Source: Phycomyces blakesleeanus NRRL 1555(-) (lineage: Eukaryota; Mucoromycota; Mucoromycetes; Mucorales; Phycomycetaceae). Taken from it: 64,000 nt of DNA. The stretch covers positions 1,701,054 through 1,765,053 of the forward strand of contig NW_017265137.1 of the NCBI RefSeq assembly GCF_001638985.1. The letters run 5' to 3'. How positions within the stretch are numbered: position 1 is the stretch's first letter; each line of letters starts with the position of its first letter. The notes below the pieces were generated by a model. That model was not told the DNA's origin. It worked only from the letters and a program-made list of their open reading frames with translations, and did not search any database. The translations under genes and the position numbers were made by a program. Of the stretch, positions 24,200 to 36,332 are shown one piece after another.

Positions 24200-24660
24200 A
24201 ATATACCCCAGCCCCAGGGCTGGTCACCTCGTTTGGACCCTTCACCTGCGGATGTGAGCCTGTTTGAAGCCAATGCGGGTTTCGGGGAGTCCTCCCATTC
24301 CAGAATGGCTGTTATGCCTCAGCTGGGAAGGTATTGCTTGCGGGAAAGCTTGAAACTTGCCAGTCGGGGTGTCCCGATCTTGTGAATCTTCTTATTATGG
24401 CGTTACAGGGGTACTTTTTTTTTTTGACTCTCTGGTCCTTCGCGGGTTGTAACCTTCCCTATTCAGGATACCTACTGGTCCAAGGGAGGAGGGACGAAGG
24501 ATATCTTATGGTCCGTGACTCTTCCGTCCGAGTTAGGCTACCTACCCATGCTGAGTTGGCAGAAGGATGAGACTTTTTTTTTTTAGCAATGATCGAGTCC
24601 AAGGTTATTCCCTCACCATAGCGGCCATCGAGCCAGGCGCCAAGGTATTTTCACTCCTCC
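24200..24660. repeat. GC-rich island of unknown nature (possible mobile-element fragment)
   Basis: About 450 bp of much higher GC than the surrounding AT-rich DNA, interrupted by pure T runs at about 24415 and 24574. It is split into blocks such as 'cacctgcggatgtgagcctg' and 'ccaagggaggagggacgaag'. No reading frame of interest and no tRNA or rRNA match that I recognise. It resembles an untranslated end of a retroelement or a structured RNA, but that is a guess. Confidence 0.35.
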
Positions 24661-25607
24661 TGAAGTAGATAAAATAACCCACCATGTAGGGTAAATTTTG
24701 TCTCTATATGTGGTATTAAATATATATTTTGTAGAGTAAAAAAAAAAAAAAGCAAATCCCAAATTTCTTATTGATATAGTACCAACTGAATTAAAAGATA
24801 TGAAAAGAAGATTAAACAAACTGGGTGAGCTGGGTAACCTTGGCTAAGGAAAGAAGAGTTTTTCAGGAACAAGAATCTGGGCTAAAAGTACCACTACAGA
24901 TATATATATACGACAAAAAAGATCAAAATGATATAGTTATTTATTATTTTTTTAAAGAATCACACAAACCAAAGGGCAATACTATATGAAATCCAACTAC
25001 TTAGTTTTTACTTACCGACATTTTTTTTTGCTACTTTCGGTACTTTAATTGTAGCGGATAGATAAATAGACCGTTTAGTAGCCTTTTTTAAAGTACTATA
25101 TAAAGTCCGAGGTGGCAAACTATTTTATTTTTTTATTATACGACATTAGAAACAAAAATTTGAGACACTTCCGGTAAAAAAAAAAAAAAAAAAGTTAAGT
25201 TTCAGATGTGCCGTGCAATTTACCAAGAAAAACTTGACAGGTCTAAAAGAGGGGACATTTGAAATTTGAATTAATTATTTTATTCTTGCTTCATTGTAAG
25301 CTTTCAATTAGTCTTTGAAAGTTATTATTATTTATTAAAGTATGATTGACCCTCTCGTTTCAACCATACCTTCATTTGAATGTACTGCAATGAAATGATA
25401 ATGATACAAAATACTTTAAGAAAAACATCTATTTTATGGCATTTTCCATTCGTTATTTTTTATTTATTTTTTTTTAAAAAAAAGGGTGTTGTATATCTTC
25501 TTGAATAAAAGAGAAATTACATATGAGTTGATCAGCATACTACTAATTCTAGCAAATATATTTTTTTGAGCCGATTGTACGCTAAAATAATTATGAAATT
25601 TATATGG
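24661..25607. other. Intergenic, AT-rich
   Basis: Nothing recognised apart from homopolymer runs and a T9A8 palindrome at 25467-25483. Confidence 0.5.
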
Positions 25608-25609
25608 TA

Positions 25610-26090
25610 TGGTGTATTTTTCTTATACACTGGAAAAATAATTGGACTCCGATCGTTTTTTTCAAGACCTAAAAAGTGTTGTCGGAAATGTGAAAACTGA
25701 ATATGTTGTACATTTACTTTGTAGAGAAACTGTTTCTTAACAAAGTAAATGTAAAACATATTCAGTTTTCACATTTCCGACAACACTTTTTACGTCTTGA
25801 AAAAACGCGGTGTTCTAATTTAATAGCAGACAAAGAGAAATATTGGCCCTAGATTATTCATTTCTTATGGCAGACTACGAGAATCGATCCCCTAATATAG
25901 TAAAACTATGTATTATGCGGTGTTTAAACAATCTTTTGTCGTGAATATATGAATTTGTGACTGCATAAAGTTCAATATTTGGGATTTTTTTAAAGCTGGC
26001 GGACATTTAATGTCATTTTCATATATCGGTATTTTAAATTAAAAAATTGGCCCAAAATCCAAAATTTCTGATTTAAAAGAAAATACACCA
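25610..26090. mobile_element. Candidate non-autonomous TA-target transposon (MITE)
   Basis: The left end TGGTGTATTTTTCTT starts at 25610 and the right end is its inverse (AAGAAAATACACCA, ending 26090). TA dinucleotides flank both sides (25608-25609 and 26091-26092), as in Tc1/mariner-class insertions. The 481-bp body has no coding frame and carries a ~67-bp inverted repeat (25655-25807). Confidence 0.6.
25655..25807. repeat. Long inverted repeat / hairpin
   Basis: Arm 25655-25722 pairs with 25741-25807 over about 67 bp with only a few mismatches or indels (inner part 'gtgttgtcggaaatgtgaaa' and its complement), around an 18-nt loop. It could form a stable cruciform or RNA hairpin. It sits inside the candidate MITE. 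Confidence 0.85.
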
Positions 26091-26369
26091 TACATAAATG
26101 ATTTGGTTATATCTATCCCTTTATTATTATCTTTTCTCACTGGGTTACCCGTCAGATTTCTTGATCTCCAATACCAAATAAACTATTCTTATCTCCTTTA
26201 CATTTTACCTTGCAAGAAAAACTTCAACTAAATAATGTCTAATATATGATGTGGTCACTTTGAGGTTTGATTACTGCTTAGATTCTATTATGCCTACTTA
26301 CTACAATAAGTTTAAAGACATACTGGGTCAAATTACTTTCATATCTGACCATTATTTATGAACCCTTTT

Positions 26370-26475
26370 CTTTCTTTAACTTTAGCTTTTAGAGCATCCT
26401 AAACATGCTCGATTTGATTAAAATCCGAAATTTGAGATGTCCATTAATCAAATCCCTAAATCTCCCAGCGACTCT
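26370..26475 (-). pseudogene. Tc1/mariner transposase C-terminal fossil
   Basis: The minus strand reads 'DWTSQISDFNQIEHV*DALKA', matching the Tc1/mariner D-E/D-D end motif (W-P-x-Q-S-P-D-L-N-P-I-E-H-V-W). An in-frame stop replaces the Trp. The dispersed repeat at 26585-27090 is adjacent and probably the rest of the same element. Confidence 0.6.
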
Positions 26476-26584
26476 CTTTTTCTATCACGTCGTGCATAGG
26501 ACTCAGTATGGTATCTGGTACCATTTTATTGGAATGAAAGCATGGTGTCATGTTCGTCATTCTTTTTTTTTTTGCTCTATAGAA

Positions 26585-27090
26585 TAGTGAGACTATTTTC
26601 CGGTTCGGGCCTGAGTAGTCTGTCTGTAGAAAAAGGCATGGGGTTTACCCCAATCTCTAAATTTATTGTAACACCTACATGAAGTAGGATAAGAAACAGG
26701 GTCCACTACCCATCTTAATAAAATCAGTTTTTTTTTTCTTTTTATTTTGTTGTAAGAGAGTATCTTGAGAAATCCCTAAGTGAGAACAGAGAAATAAGAG
26801 TAACTCTCCGTTAAGGATTTAGTTGGTAGTACTAATTAAAGGCCTGAAGTCTAGCTCCTTTAACACACTATCCATCACTGTGAACAATACCAACAAAACC
26901 CTACAAGAAACCTGTTACAAGCTACATTCCAGTGCACCTTACATCTCTTCACACACATATATTTGCAGCCAGTCTATACTTTTCCGTTCTTGAGCCGGAC
27001 TACCATACATGTATTGCTCTTGAAGTCCTTGATATCAATTATTTGCCCAATATCACAGTTCGTTTCATTTTCTAAAAATAAGAGTAATTG
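26585..27090. repeat. Dispersed repeat, second copy of 890-1400
   Basis: Shares ordered blocks with 890-1400, for example 'cttaataaaa', 'caagctacattccagtgcacc' and 'tttgcccaatatcaca' versus 'tttgcccagcattaca'. Strongly diverged. Likely a decayed DNA transposon body. Confidence 0.55.
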
Positions 27091-27776
27091 GGCTGTAAGA
27101 AAAGATCAAATAAAAGAAAGGTGCATTTCTGGAGTAGTTATTCTGTCTTATCTTGCTGAGTTGTATATATATGTGTGTGTGTGTATGTGGAAATACATCG
27201 GCAAGCTTTAATAATCTATGGAAACGTCGGTGTTTCATGGCATTGATCCTCTTGAGTGAATAAATGATGATAAAACACACACATATATATATACTCTATA
27301 ATACAGAGTATGTATATAGTATGGTATTTGGATACAATAAATAGTCTATGAGTGTTGAAGTGTAGCACATACTTTGGTTACTATAGAATAATATTAAAAC
27401 AAAGGAGGTCTGTGTGCAATATTAAACCATCAGTCTAGACACGAGCCTATTTAAGGAGGCTTCATTTTTTTATCGGTATATGGTATTGATACCTTTTTAA
27501 GAAATTTGTATTGAAAGAATTTATATATATACAAGATGTGTATTAAAAAGGTAAGTAAGTACAGTGAATGCCAAGACCATCTATCTAAAATAAGCATTGG
27601 CCCATTATATATTTAGACAGATCCTTATGTATAAAAATAATTTAGGTAGTTGAAGAGGTAATTTTTAACAAAGTGCATTTTTTTTCTGTATGCTATTACT
27701 GCTGTTACTATTAGTACTAGTTGTTTGAGAGCAAGAATTGAGAATTATTGCTGTTGCTTTTATTTGGTTAGAGATA
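27091..27776. other. Intergenic
   Basis: AT-rich with short (TA)n and (GT)n tracts. 3' flank of the SH3 gene. No gene seen. Confidence 0.5.
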
Positions 27777-28983
27777 TTAGACAAATTCCACATAAGATTC
27801 CGGGATAAGGCCAGATCCGTCACGGACATCTGCTACTAGCCATCCCTTTATACGCACAAGCATACATACAAAAGAAAATGGAATATAATTAATTCACTTA
27901 TATATAGACAAATATAGATATTTTGTAATGACTAATGTTGTCATGATTGTTATTTCTTACCCGACATTGCTTGTATTGAATCCATACAACCTCTCCTTTC
28001 TTCATACCAGCCTCATGCTCTGTTTCTGGGCTAAAGTCGTAAAGAGCGCGTGCATAACAGCCTGTGAACCTGGTTGAGATCATGGATATTCTTGATTCTC
28101 GGCGATTTTTCTCGGACTGGCCATAGTGAAGAGGTGAAGTAGTAGGAAACCCAAAATCACGCACCATAATTTCTACAACCAAATGAGCTACGGGCACAAA
28201 TGACTTTCTTTCTCTGTCTATTTGTGTGTGCCTGTATATCTCTATTTATCTATTATTATTATTTTTAAAAAAAAATTAAATTGCTCGCTTGCCTGGTGTT
28301 TCTGCTACAATTGTGTCTGATAACGGGTTATAGACTTGATTTGATGAATTGTCGAGTTCATTGATAACTAATTCTGGTATCTTGTCTCGAGCAACTGGAG
28401 ATAGAGATTGCGAGACCTGTCCGGCAGGATCTTCATTGGAATCTTTGTCCAGGTTTGTTGGTGTATTCACCATATTTACATTTGCATTCACATTTACATT
28501 TACATTCGCATTATTATCACTCGCACACCGAAAAGGAGAGATATCATTCTGGTCAGCTGGTGATAGTGATGGTAATTCTGACAACCTGTTTTTGGTGTAC
28601 AAAGACAAACGTGGTACAAGAGTGTCACTGCTTGTCTGCGGTAATATTGGCTTTTCTTGTTGTCCGTACAAGACGTGTGTGGATTTGCCTTGATTAGGTT
28701 TTTTTTCTCTGCAAAGATTGAAAGAATCAAATGGTGGATCTTCTTCGGAATTCTGAGTCTGGGTCTGGCCATGAGTCTCTTTCTTTGATTTGAATCGCTT
28801 TGCTATCGAACCTTTTCTGACAATCTAAGGTTGAAAGGGATTTATAAGCGTTCTTTTTTTTTGGTTTTTTTTTTGGTTGTTGGTTGTTGGTTGTTGGTTG
28901 TTGGATATATATGTTTTTGGTAGGTCTATTCGCTTTACCTTTTTGAATAAAAGAGCAAAGCTTACAACACCAGACAAACTCAT
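27777..28983 (-). CDS. SH3-domain adaptor protein (Nbp2/Skb5-like C-terminus)
   Basis: Four exons, 28983-28939, 28824-28293, 28187-27961 and 27845-27777, give 290 aa. The N-terminus is basic (SIAKRFKSKKE) and the middle is low complexity, including an Asn-Val repeat encoded by 'acattt/acattc' hexamers near 28475-28512. The last ~62 residues form an SH3 domain: 'ARALYDFSPETEHEAGMKKG', 'VVWIQYKQCRGWLVADV', then 'GSGLIPESYVEFV' at the very end. The ALYDF, GW and P-Y ligand-binding residues are present. It probably bridges proline-rich partners in stress or polarity signalling (inference). The intron 28188-28292 uses a GC donor (CCAG|GCAAGC). Confidence 0.78.
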
Positions 28984-29559
28984 TAGACAATAGAAGTAGA
29001 TAGATATATAGTGAAAAATGAAGGAAGGAAGGAAGGAAGAAAGGAATGAAATAAAGAAAGAAAGAAAGAACAAAAGAAATAAGAAGAAGTATTGTGTAAT
29101 GTACGAAGTTTATTATTATTATTTTTAAAATAGAATATGTATGTATATAAATATATAAGAGGTATTTTGTTGAATTTGAAGAAAAGGAAACCAAAAACCA
29201 AGAAGAGGAAGAAAGAGAGAAAGAGAGAAAGGAGACTCAAAATACAGTTTTCTTTCTATCTTGCTATCTATATATTGTGTCGCCATTTTACAGTGTATTA
29301 TATTTTTCTATGCAAATATAATTTATTTTTGTATTTTTTCAATTCTACACCTCCACATTTTACTACTGTTACTGCTGCTGCTGTTTTTTTTATGGCTACA
29401 ATTTGGCTTGTTCATTTGGTTAAAGTCGAGCCGAAACATAGTACCAAGCATCGTCTCTTCCCTTGACAGCCGAATCATTTGGGTTGATCTGAGTATACTA
29501 CAGATCAAAATATACATATACAGAAAGAAGGGAGGACGAGAGGAGAATGAAAGGGGGGT
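28984..29559. other. Intergenic between SH3 gene and pyrophosphatase
   Basis: Purine tracts (GGAA)n and (GAAA)n near 29020-29070 and 29170-29240 form the SH3 gene's upstream region. No gene seen. Confidence 0.55.
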
Positions 29560-31157
29560 TTAGTAAATAAAATGTCTAAGCACTTGCATGATCTGAAACC
29601 ATTTAGATTCCTATTGCCATTTGTATTCTTATATATATATATATTTTATTAATATTTTGAATCTTACTTGACCGAGCTCACTCTTGTGAAACGGCTTGGA
29701 GGACTTGTATGGTGAGTTCTCAACATTAACATTTGTACTAATGAATGGCGTTAGTCTTGATATGAATAGACTAGAGCCCATTCAAACTTACACTTCAATG
29801 GTGTGTGTATCTGCCTTTGCAGGAATGACACCTTGGATAAGACGCTCCCACGCTTCATGTGTCTCATGAATTACTTGGGTAGCAAATGCCTAAGTATGGT
29901 ACATACACACAAACACGCGTATTTAAGAAGGTATGTATATATATATATATATATTGTCAACTTTGTTCATCTTGTCTCACCTTATTCTTACACTCTCCGC
30001 CAAATGCAAACTCGTTGGCAGGCTTACCGTCTGGCATTTTGTAAATCTTGAACCATTCACGGGTGGCCTTGACCAGACCAGGAAGATGACGTTCGACATC
30101 ATCAATGTCTACATTATTACAGATGGTTTAGGGTGACTTTGTATAAATATATATATATATATATCTCAAGCTCATCCATTTTTACTACTAATACTAATAC
30201 TAGTACCACAAACTCCCTTGTTTTCTACCCTCTTTCTCTTGCGTGTATGTATTTTTTGTCTCACCATTCAATTTGCTTGCCATGGGATCTCTGACATCAA
30301 TTGCCAAAATCTTCCAATCGGTTTCTCCTTCATCCAAAAGAGCCATTACACCCAAAACCTTGACTTGTTTAACCTGCCCAGTGTAGCCAATCTCAGATCC
30401 AATCTCACACACATCTACAGGGTCATTATCACCACGGGCGTGTGTTTCAGGATGAGTGACAGTTGGATCCTCCCATGTCTGTATTAAGGGTTAATATGTA
30501 TGATAGCCATGATGATAAAGATGTCATATATATGTCTGTGTGTGTGTGTGTATGTGTGTGTGCCTTTTTTTTTTAAAAAAAAATCGGTTTCTTTGGCGGT
30601 AATTATAAAACCTATATATATTTATTTACCTGGGGGAAAGCTCCATAGTTCCAAATATAGCCATTGAAGGGGAAACAGTTTCGGACGAACCGGACATTTC
30701 CCTTTTTCACATCTTGCTTGATGGGGTTGTACTTTTCGTTGGTAGCAATCTTGTACAAGAATAACATATTTTATTAATATTAGTATTGATATCCTTACTT
30801 TAATATATTTTATAAATATATATAAATCAAATCAAATTCAGTTAAATTAAATTAAAGCTAACCTCCATCTTGGCATTAGACCACCGAGGAATCTCAACAA
30901 TCATGTTCAATACTGTCTTTTCCCCATTGGCGAAAAGAGGAATGTCATGAAAAGGTGAAATGACCTGACCGTCCTTTTCTATTGATATAAAGTATTATTA
31001 TTATTGTTATTATTACATCCTAGTTTTGTCATGCTGTTGTTGTTCTTGTAGTAGTGAAAGGAAGGAAAAGAAGGAAAGAAGAAGATATCTTACCGAGATA
31101 AACGCGGCGGGTTTGAGTGAACTCTTGACCGATTGCAACTGATTGAAATTGTGACAT
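29560..31157 (-). CDS. IPP1: Soluble inorganic pyrophosphatase
   Basis: Eight exons: 31157-31094, 30978-30863, 30749-30630, 30478-30265, 30108-29981, 29889-29792, 29737-29668 and 29610-29560, giving 286 aa. The enzyme (EC 3.6.1.1) hydrolyses pyrophosphate released by biosynthesis and is essential in yeast. Family landmarks are 'FHDIPLFA', '[14 protein letters not shown]', '[20 protein letters not shown]', the metal-binding signature 'DNDPVDV', '[14 protein letters not shown]' and '[10 protein letters not shown]'. Length equals the eukaryotic family norm. The last exon (ESKWFQIM...) is the least certain part. It ends in a Lys-Trp-Phe context like other fungal enzymes. Confidence 0.93.
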
Positions 31158-32206
31158 TGTGATTCAGTCTTAATTGCTATTATTTTAATTTATAAGAAAA
31201 AATATAGAGAGAGAGAAAGTTTGACAGGACAGGACAGGGTAGAGTAGAGTAGGGCAGTTCAATACAATACAAGACAAGGTAGGGATAATGGGTGTGTATA
31301 TGTGTGGGGGAAGATAGAGTGGGGTTTGTGCTTGATTTAGATTATGAGAAAAAATAAAATAAAATAAAAAAAAATATCGCATTTATCCGTCTACATTGCC
31401 CGCTGATAAATTATACTTGTAAGAATCACGTGGAAAGAGATGTAACTTCTATTTTATTTTGGAAAATCAGCATTATCAAACTTCTTTATATCCATGTGCA
31501 TTAAGAAGAAATATGTATATGAATGAGACCTGACTATCTCAACAGTTTTAAGCCTTCCATATAACACACATACACACCACAATCAATTGTCCGGCCAATT
31601 AATCAACCACCCTAGTAAAAGACATTATCTTGTTTGTGTATTGGTTTTGTATAGAATCAAGGAAAATATCAATATCACCAAATCATAAACTCTTAATTAA
31701 TTTTTATTTTTTGGGTCTGTGGCTTACGGTACGCTTGTGAGCTAAAGATATCTTTCCAAAAAGTTGGGCAATTAATAGATGAAGTACAAAAGAATACGAG
31801 ATGACTAAGATGAAATAAACAAGTGCTAAATATGGTGAATTTTCATGTAAAGAAACAAACAAAACCAAAAAAAAAAAAAAAAAAAGTAAGCAAAATGCAG
31901 AGCTGTTTATCGTTTGAGGATATTATTATGCTTACTATGTATAAGCAATTAAAAAGGATATCGAGTTAATGCATGTATGCCTATATTCATAGTCCAAGGT
32001 TTTCACCCACCCCAAACCTAATCAAGATTGTTTCTGTTTTCTCATTCAAAATCAATTAGAACTCTACCATTTTTTTTTACACCACTCTTAAAGATATTGT
32101 CAGGACTCTCTCTGGACACTGTTTTCTTTTTCTTTTTTTTTACGGATGCTGTACAAATAGGAATGAATTCAATTGAATTTTGTTACTGTTGTAAAGAGGT
32201 CTATGT
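31158..32206. other. Gene-free, AT-rich
   Basis: Pyrophosphatase upstream region (gagagaga, caggacagg-type repeats at 31210-31275) followed by anonymous AT-rich DNA. Confidence 0.5.
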
Positions 32207-32350
32207 AGACTCTTTCCAGAAATTATTGGTGCAAAAATTGAATGCACCAAATGCATAAAAAAAAGAAGATTAATTTATTAGAAATAGATAGAAAAGTGCG
32301 CCAATTATTTTCTCAACTGTATTTATACCAATAATTTCCGGAAAGAGTGT
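32207..32350. repeat. Inverted repeat, 24-bp arms
   Basis: Arm 32207-32230 (contains actctttccagaaattattg) is the inverse of 32327-32350 with 22 of 24 positions matching, around a 96-bp loop. No gene. Small transposon-like fold-back or transcribed hairpin. Confidence 0.75.
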
Positions 32351-34018
32351 ACTTTCCATTCATTTGATACCAGTTTAAAAGAAGAAGAAAAAAAGGCGTA
32401 AATATGCGTTTAATATATCAAAGGGCCGCAAAAACAAACAAACAGCCAAGCAATCAAGGTAACCTCCCCCCTGTTTTACTATTATTATTTTTGGTGATTT
32501 TGAAGGAATAGCCTGACACTCAATACGCCAAAAAGTACACAAGAATCTACTATACAATAAATCACTTCATGGTCACACTTATTTTATTGAAAATAACGGT
32601 ATTACCTTTCATTGGATCCGATGAAACGCTTGCTTTTTCGTTTTGTTTCGTTTCGGTATCGATTGGCTTGGTTTAATATATTTGTTTGTTTGCTTTCTTA
32701 ACAGTACTGTTGTACATTTATCATGATAATAATAGCAGAGAAATTGATTTGCATGAAATACAAAAAATACAAACACATAATGCTTCTTGGTTCAAACAAC
32801 CCAGAATCAAATATTTATAAAATATCTTCTTTCTTTCTTTTTCTCAATATTTCTTTGCGGTATATCTTTGTGCTCATTTGATGGCTAATGTCAAACAAAT
32901 AACCAGACAAAAGAAATAAATCGTACTACGTATCACAAATTCGATTGATTCTTTTTTACGTCTTATTTTAGTGAAATCAAGAACAAAAAAATAAAAAAAA
33001 GGTTATGCTTCGTTATTTAAATGATAATACTTATAATAATAGTCTATTGTATGGTAAGTACATTAACGTAAGCTCAAGCTTGGTTCAAGGCATGGATACT
33101 GAACAATATATATATATATACCAGTTATTTCATCTTATATTCAATAAGGTTCTTTTTGTGAAGAAGGACATAATTTGAATGCTTAATCAAGCTTAAAAAA
33201 AATCTAATTCAACATGTAGAGAAATAATGGGAGGGTATGTGTGTTTTTGTAGTCAATAAAATATATACATATAATACAAAATATCTCATACATGAAAGAA
33301 AATTACATATAATGGCAAAATTATTCTGAGTACAAATTTTATTTAAACGGAGCTTTACGTTCATAATTTCTTGCGAAATTTTATTGCAAGAATAACATTA
33401 TTAGTTGTTCAGTGTAGCAAACAGAATAAATATATATATACATATATTAGCAGATGAAATCTCTAAAGAAGATTCGTATAAGTAAAAGCAATACATATAG
33501 TTTGTGTTTGGCATATTAAGTATTTTGTATTGAAACCATAATTGTCTTGTACAAACTATCAGGTGTACGTATATGTATTTATGTATTTATCTATTTATTA
33601 GCGGAGAAGTTAAGTTTGAATAGCCTAAATAAGAAAAACTTATTTATTTAAATTGCCGTCAATGCTTTGAATTTTATATGATTTCTTTTTTTTTGATACA
33701 CTGCTGTCAAAATATATATACTTCTCTTTAATAATAATAACAATAATAACAATCTAATTATTGTTTGACTATTCAATATCCAAAGGGTTCTGTGCTATTC
33801 ATGCTTACATTATAATGTTAAATGCTCTGTAGTGTAGCTACTGTATATGCTGTGGTAATGATAAGATAGATAATCAGTGCTTATTTATGCCCAACCTAAA
33901 AAGCCAAATGGTTGATTTTTTTAAAATATATATATAATATATTTGTTAATCAAATGTTTCAATTCAATACTTTTGGTGTATATACCAGGTAAACAAAGAG
34001 AGTGCGTATATGTATATG

Positions 34019-34050
<32 letters not shown>

Positions 34051-36332
34051 TGCATGCGTTTTTTTATTTTGTCTTTATCTATATATTGTATATATAGTAG
34101 CCTCTTATTGTCAGCTTACTGTCATGATTGTTTTTTTTTATTGATCAAGAAATAAATCGCATGATTATTAGCGTAACGTTTTTCCAGTACAAAACTTATA
34201 TCCATTCACACACACACTCACACACACACTCACTCACTCACTTACTAATCTACTCATTCAAACTAACGTTTGTTTGAATAGACAAAACATACAGAGATAT
34301 ATCTACAGATGAATAGACGATTAATTAAGTAAACGTACAAAGGCATATACGAATATGCATATATATATATGTGTGTGTATACAAGCATATATACACATTG
34401 AAAATCTTGAACAGTAAGCGGACTATTTTGTGCTACACATCCTATAGAATTGCGGATCTGCAGGACCCAGATCAAGCTACGCGGATAATCTCTTCGCCGT
34501 CCGGACAAATCAATGATTAACGAAGCCGTAAATACGGATTTCATTATTAAGCTTTTGTTAATCATCCAGAAAATATTCTATTAAAGTAGTGTTTAAATAA
34601 TAAAGTAAAAGGGAAAAAAATCATAGTTATAGCTATAGGTATAAGTGTATCTGTATTGTGTTTATATTTATAAATTTGTTTTTTTTATGTGATCTATATG
34701 TGTTGTTATGTTATTATTTGTTGTTGTGATTGTTGTGATTGTTGTGATTGTTGTGATTGAAACAGCAAGAATATTCATAACAACAGTCATCGGTTTGAGT
34801 GCCTTGCACCACATTCTTCGTACAACAGTGATCATGATGAACTTTGGTCTTTGACTTATTTGTGATAGTCTCACGAACATGATATTCAGAATTCACCACA
34901 AGTAAATGAATAGAAGTAGAGTAAGATAGAATGTATTTGAGTGTAGTATAGCAGAATACAGTGGAAACCTTCTTTTTATTCAACAACAATACTATAGCAA
35001 TGATAATAATATCACATAGACACAATCCTGGTTTTTTGTACTTTTTTTTTTTTTGCTTTTGCTTGAAAGCTGGATAAAGATTTACGATTGGTTCCGGGAT
35101 AGATTCGGCCCGGGAAAATAAAGCAGAATAATTGTAAAAGAAAGAGAGAGGGAAAGAAAATATGTACAAGTGTGAAAGGTCTGGTTTCATTTTTTTTTTA
35201 TATTTTTTTTTTGGTTTTTGCCTTTGTCTTGTCCTGCACTGGTCAAAAATAATAATATTTTTTTTTGACCGTGCACGATCAAAAAAAAATTGAACCATCT
35301 CCAACCCAGCCAATTAAATGCTACTTAAAAAACAGAAGAAGAAGAATGATCAACCGCAAGAGATTCATATTGTATGTGCTTGCAAAAGGGAATAAAGTGG
35401 TTAAAGACCTCGTGTATCAAATAAGTGAAAGTTTAACTTCAAGAATCATATATTTTTTTATTCATTGCTTTATTCCCTTCATCTATTCATTTTATATTAT
35501 TCCCAAACGGGCGATCTAGTGTGCTGTTTTAGGTTGACTTGTACGATGCGAGCTATCGGACAAGTGGACAGACACACAGGCTCAGAAACACAGCCTGCAA
35601 TGCCCTAATTATATATATAAAAAAGTTTACAAACACACACTACTAATGTAGCACTTTATCTTTTTGTTTTATTAATGTATATCTTCTATAGTCTTTGAAT
35701 TTAATTGTGGCTTTTTTTTATGTATATTTATTTTATATAACAAATAACAATTTAAATTGATCCAATTCATTAAATAGATAATCAAAATGGGGGGGGGGGG
35801 GGGGTCAAAGCTCTAGACTTTGAATATTTAAGCAACATAAAACAAATAAACAAACAAAGAATGAATGAATGAATAAATATATTACCTTTTATTGAGATTT
35901 TATAATACAAAATATACACATTTATGAAAGAAATATAAAAATTATAATAATTAATATATATTGGTTCTTGTTTCTTTTTTTTTTGGTGCCTTTTTTTTTT
36001 TAATATCATCTGCGATTGATTGACTGATTTTCTTGGTCGGTCCATTACTGCTGGTCACAGAATTTATATATATATATTTTATAATATTCTATTATATTCT
36101 GTACCTATTTTAACTCGGCTCTGTTTGATTTTTTATTTATTTTCATCGTCTTTTGAAATACTTCTAATCCGACCCTTCTTCTTCTTTCTTCTTCTTCTTC
36201 CTCTTCCTCTTCTACCGCACCTTTTTTTCCACATTTCTCCCTTTCTCCCTTTCTCTCTTTCATTTTTCGGGTAGGACACAAAGTCTATCAAGCCTCCACA
36301 ATTACTAATCGTTATCTTATCTAAACAGAGTT
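32351..36332. other. Gene-free stretch of 4 kb
   Basis: Mostly AT-rich with (TATG)n near 34010-34050 and (CACACT)n near 34205-34245. A GC-richer patch at about 34430-34560 has an open minus-strand frame but no recognised family. A minus-strand frame at 34714-34890 ends in Cys/His-rich sequence with NHN repeats (weak candidate, see findings). A run of about 17 G at 35788-35804 precedes 'tcaaagctcta'. A CT-rich tract at 36180-36260 is the probable core promoter region of ERG5. Confidence 0.5.

Noticed and set aside
25855..25915. gaatcgatcccc resembling a minus-strand tRNA T-arm
   Set aside because: The T-stem does not pair, and no anticodon arm is found.
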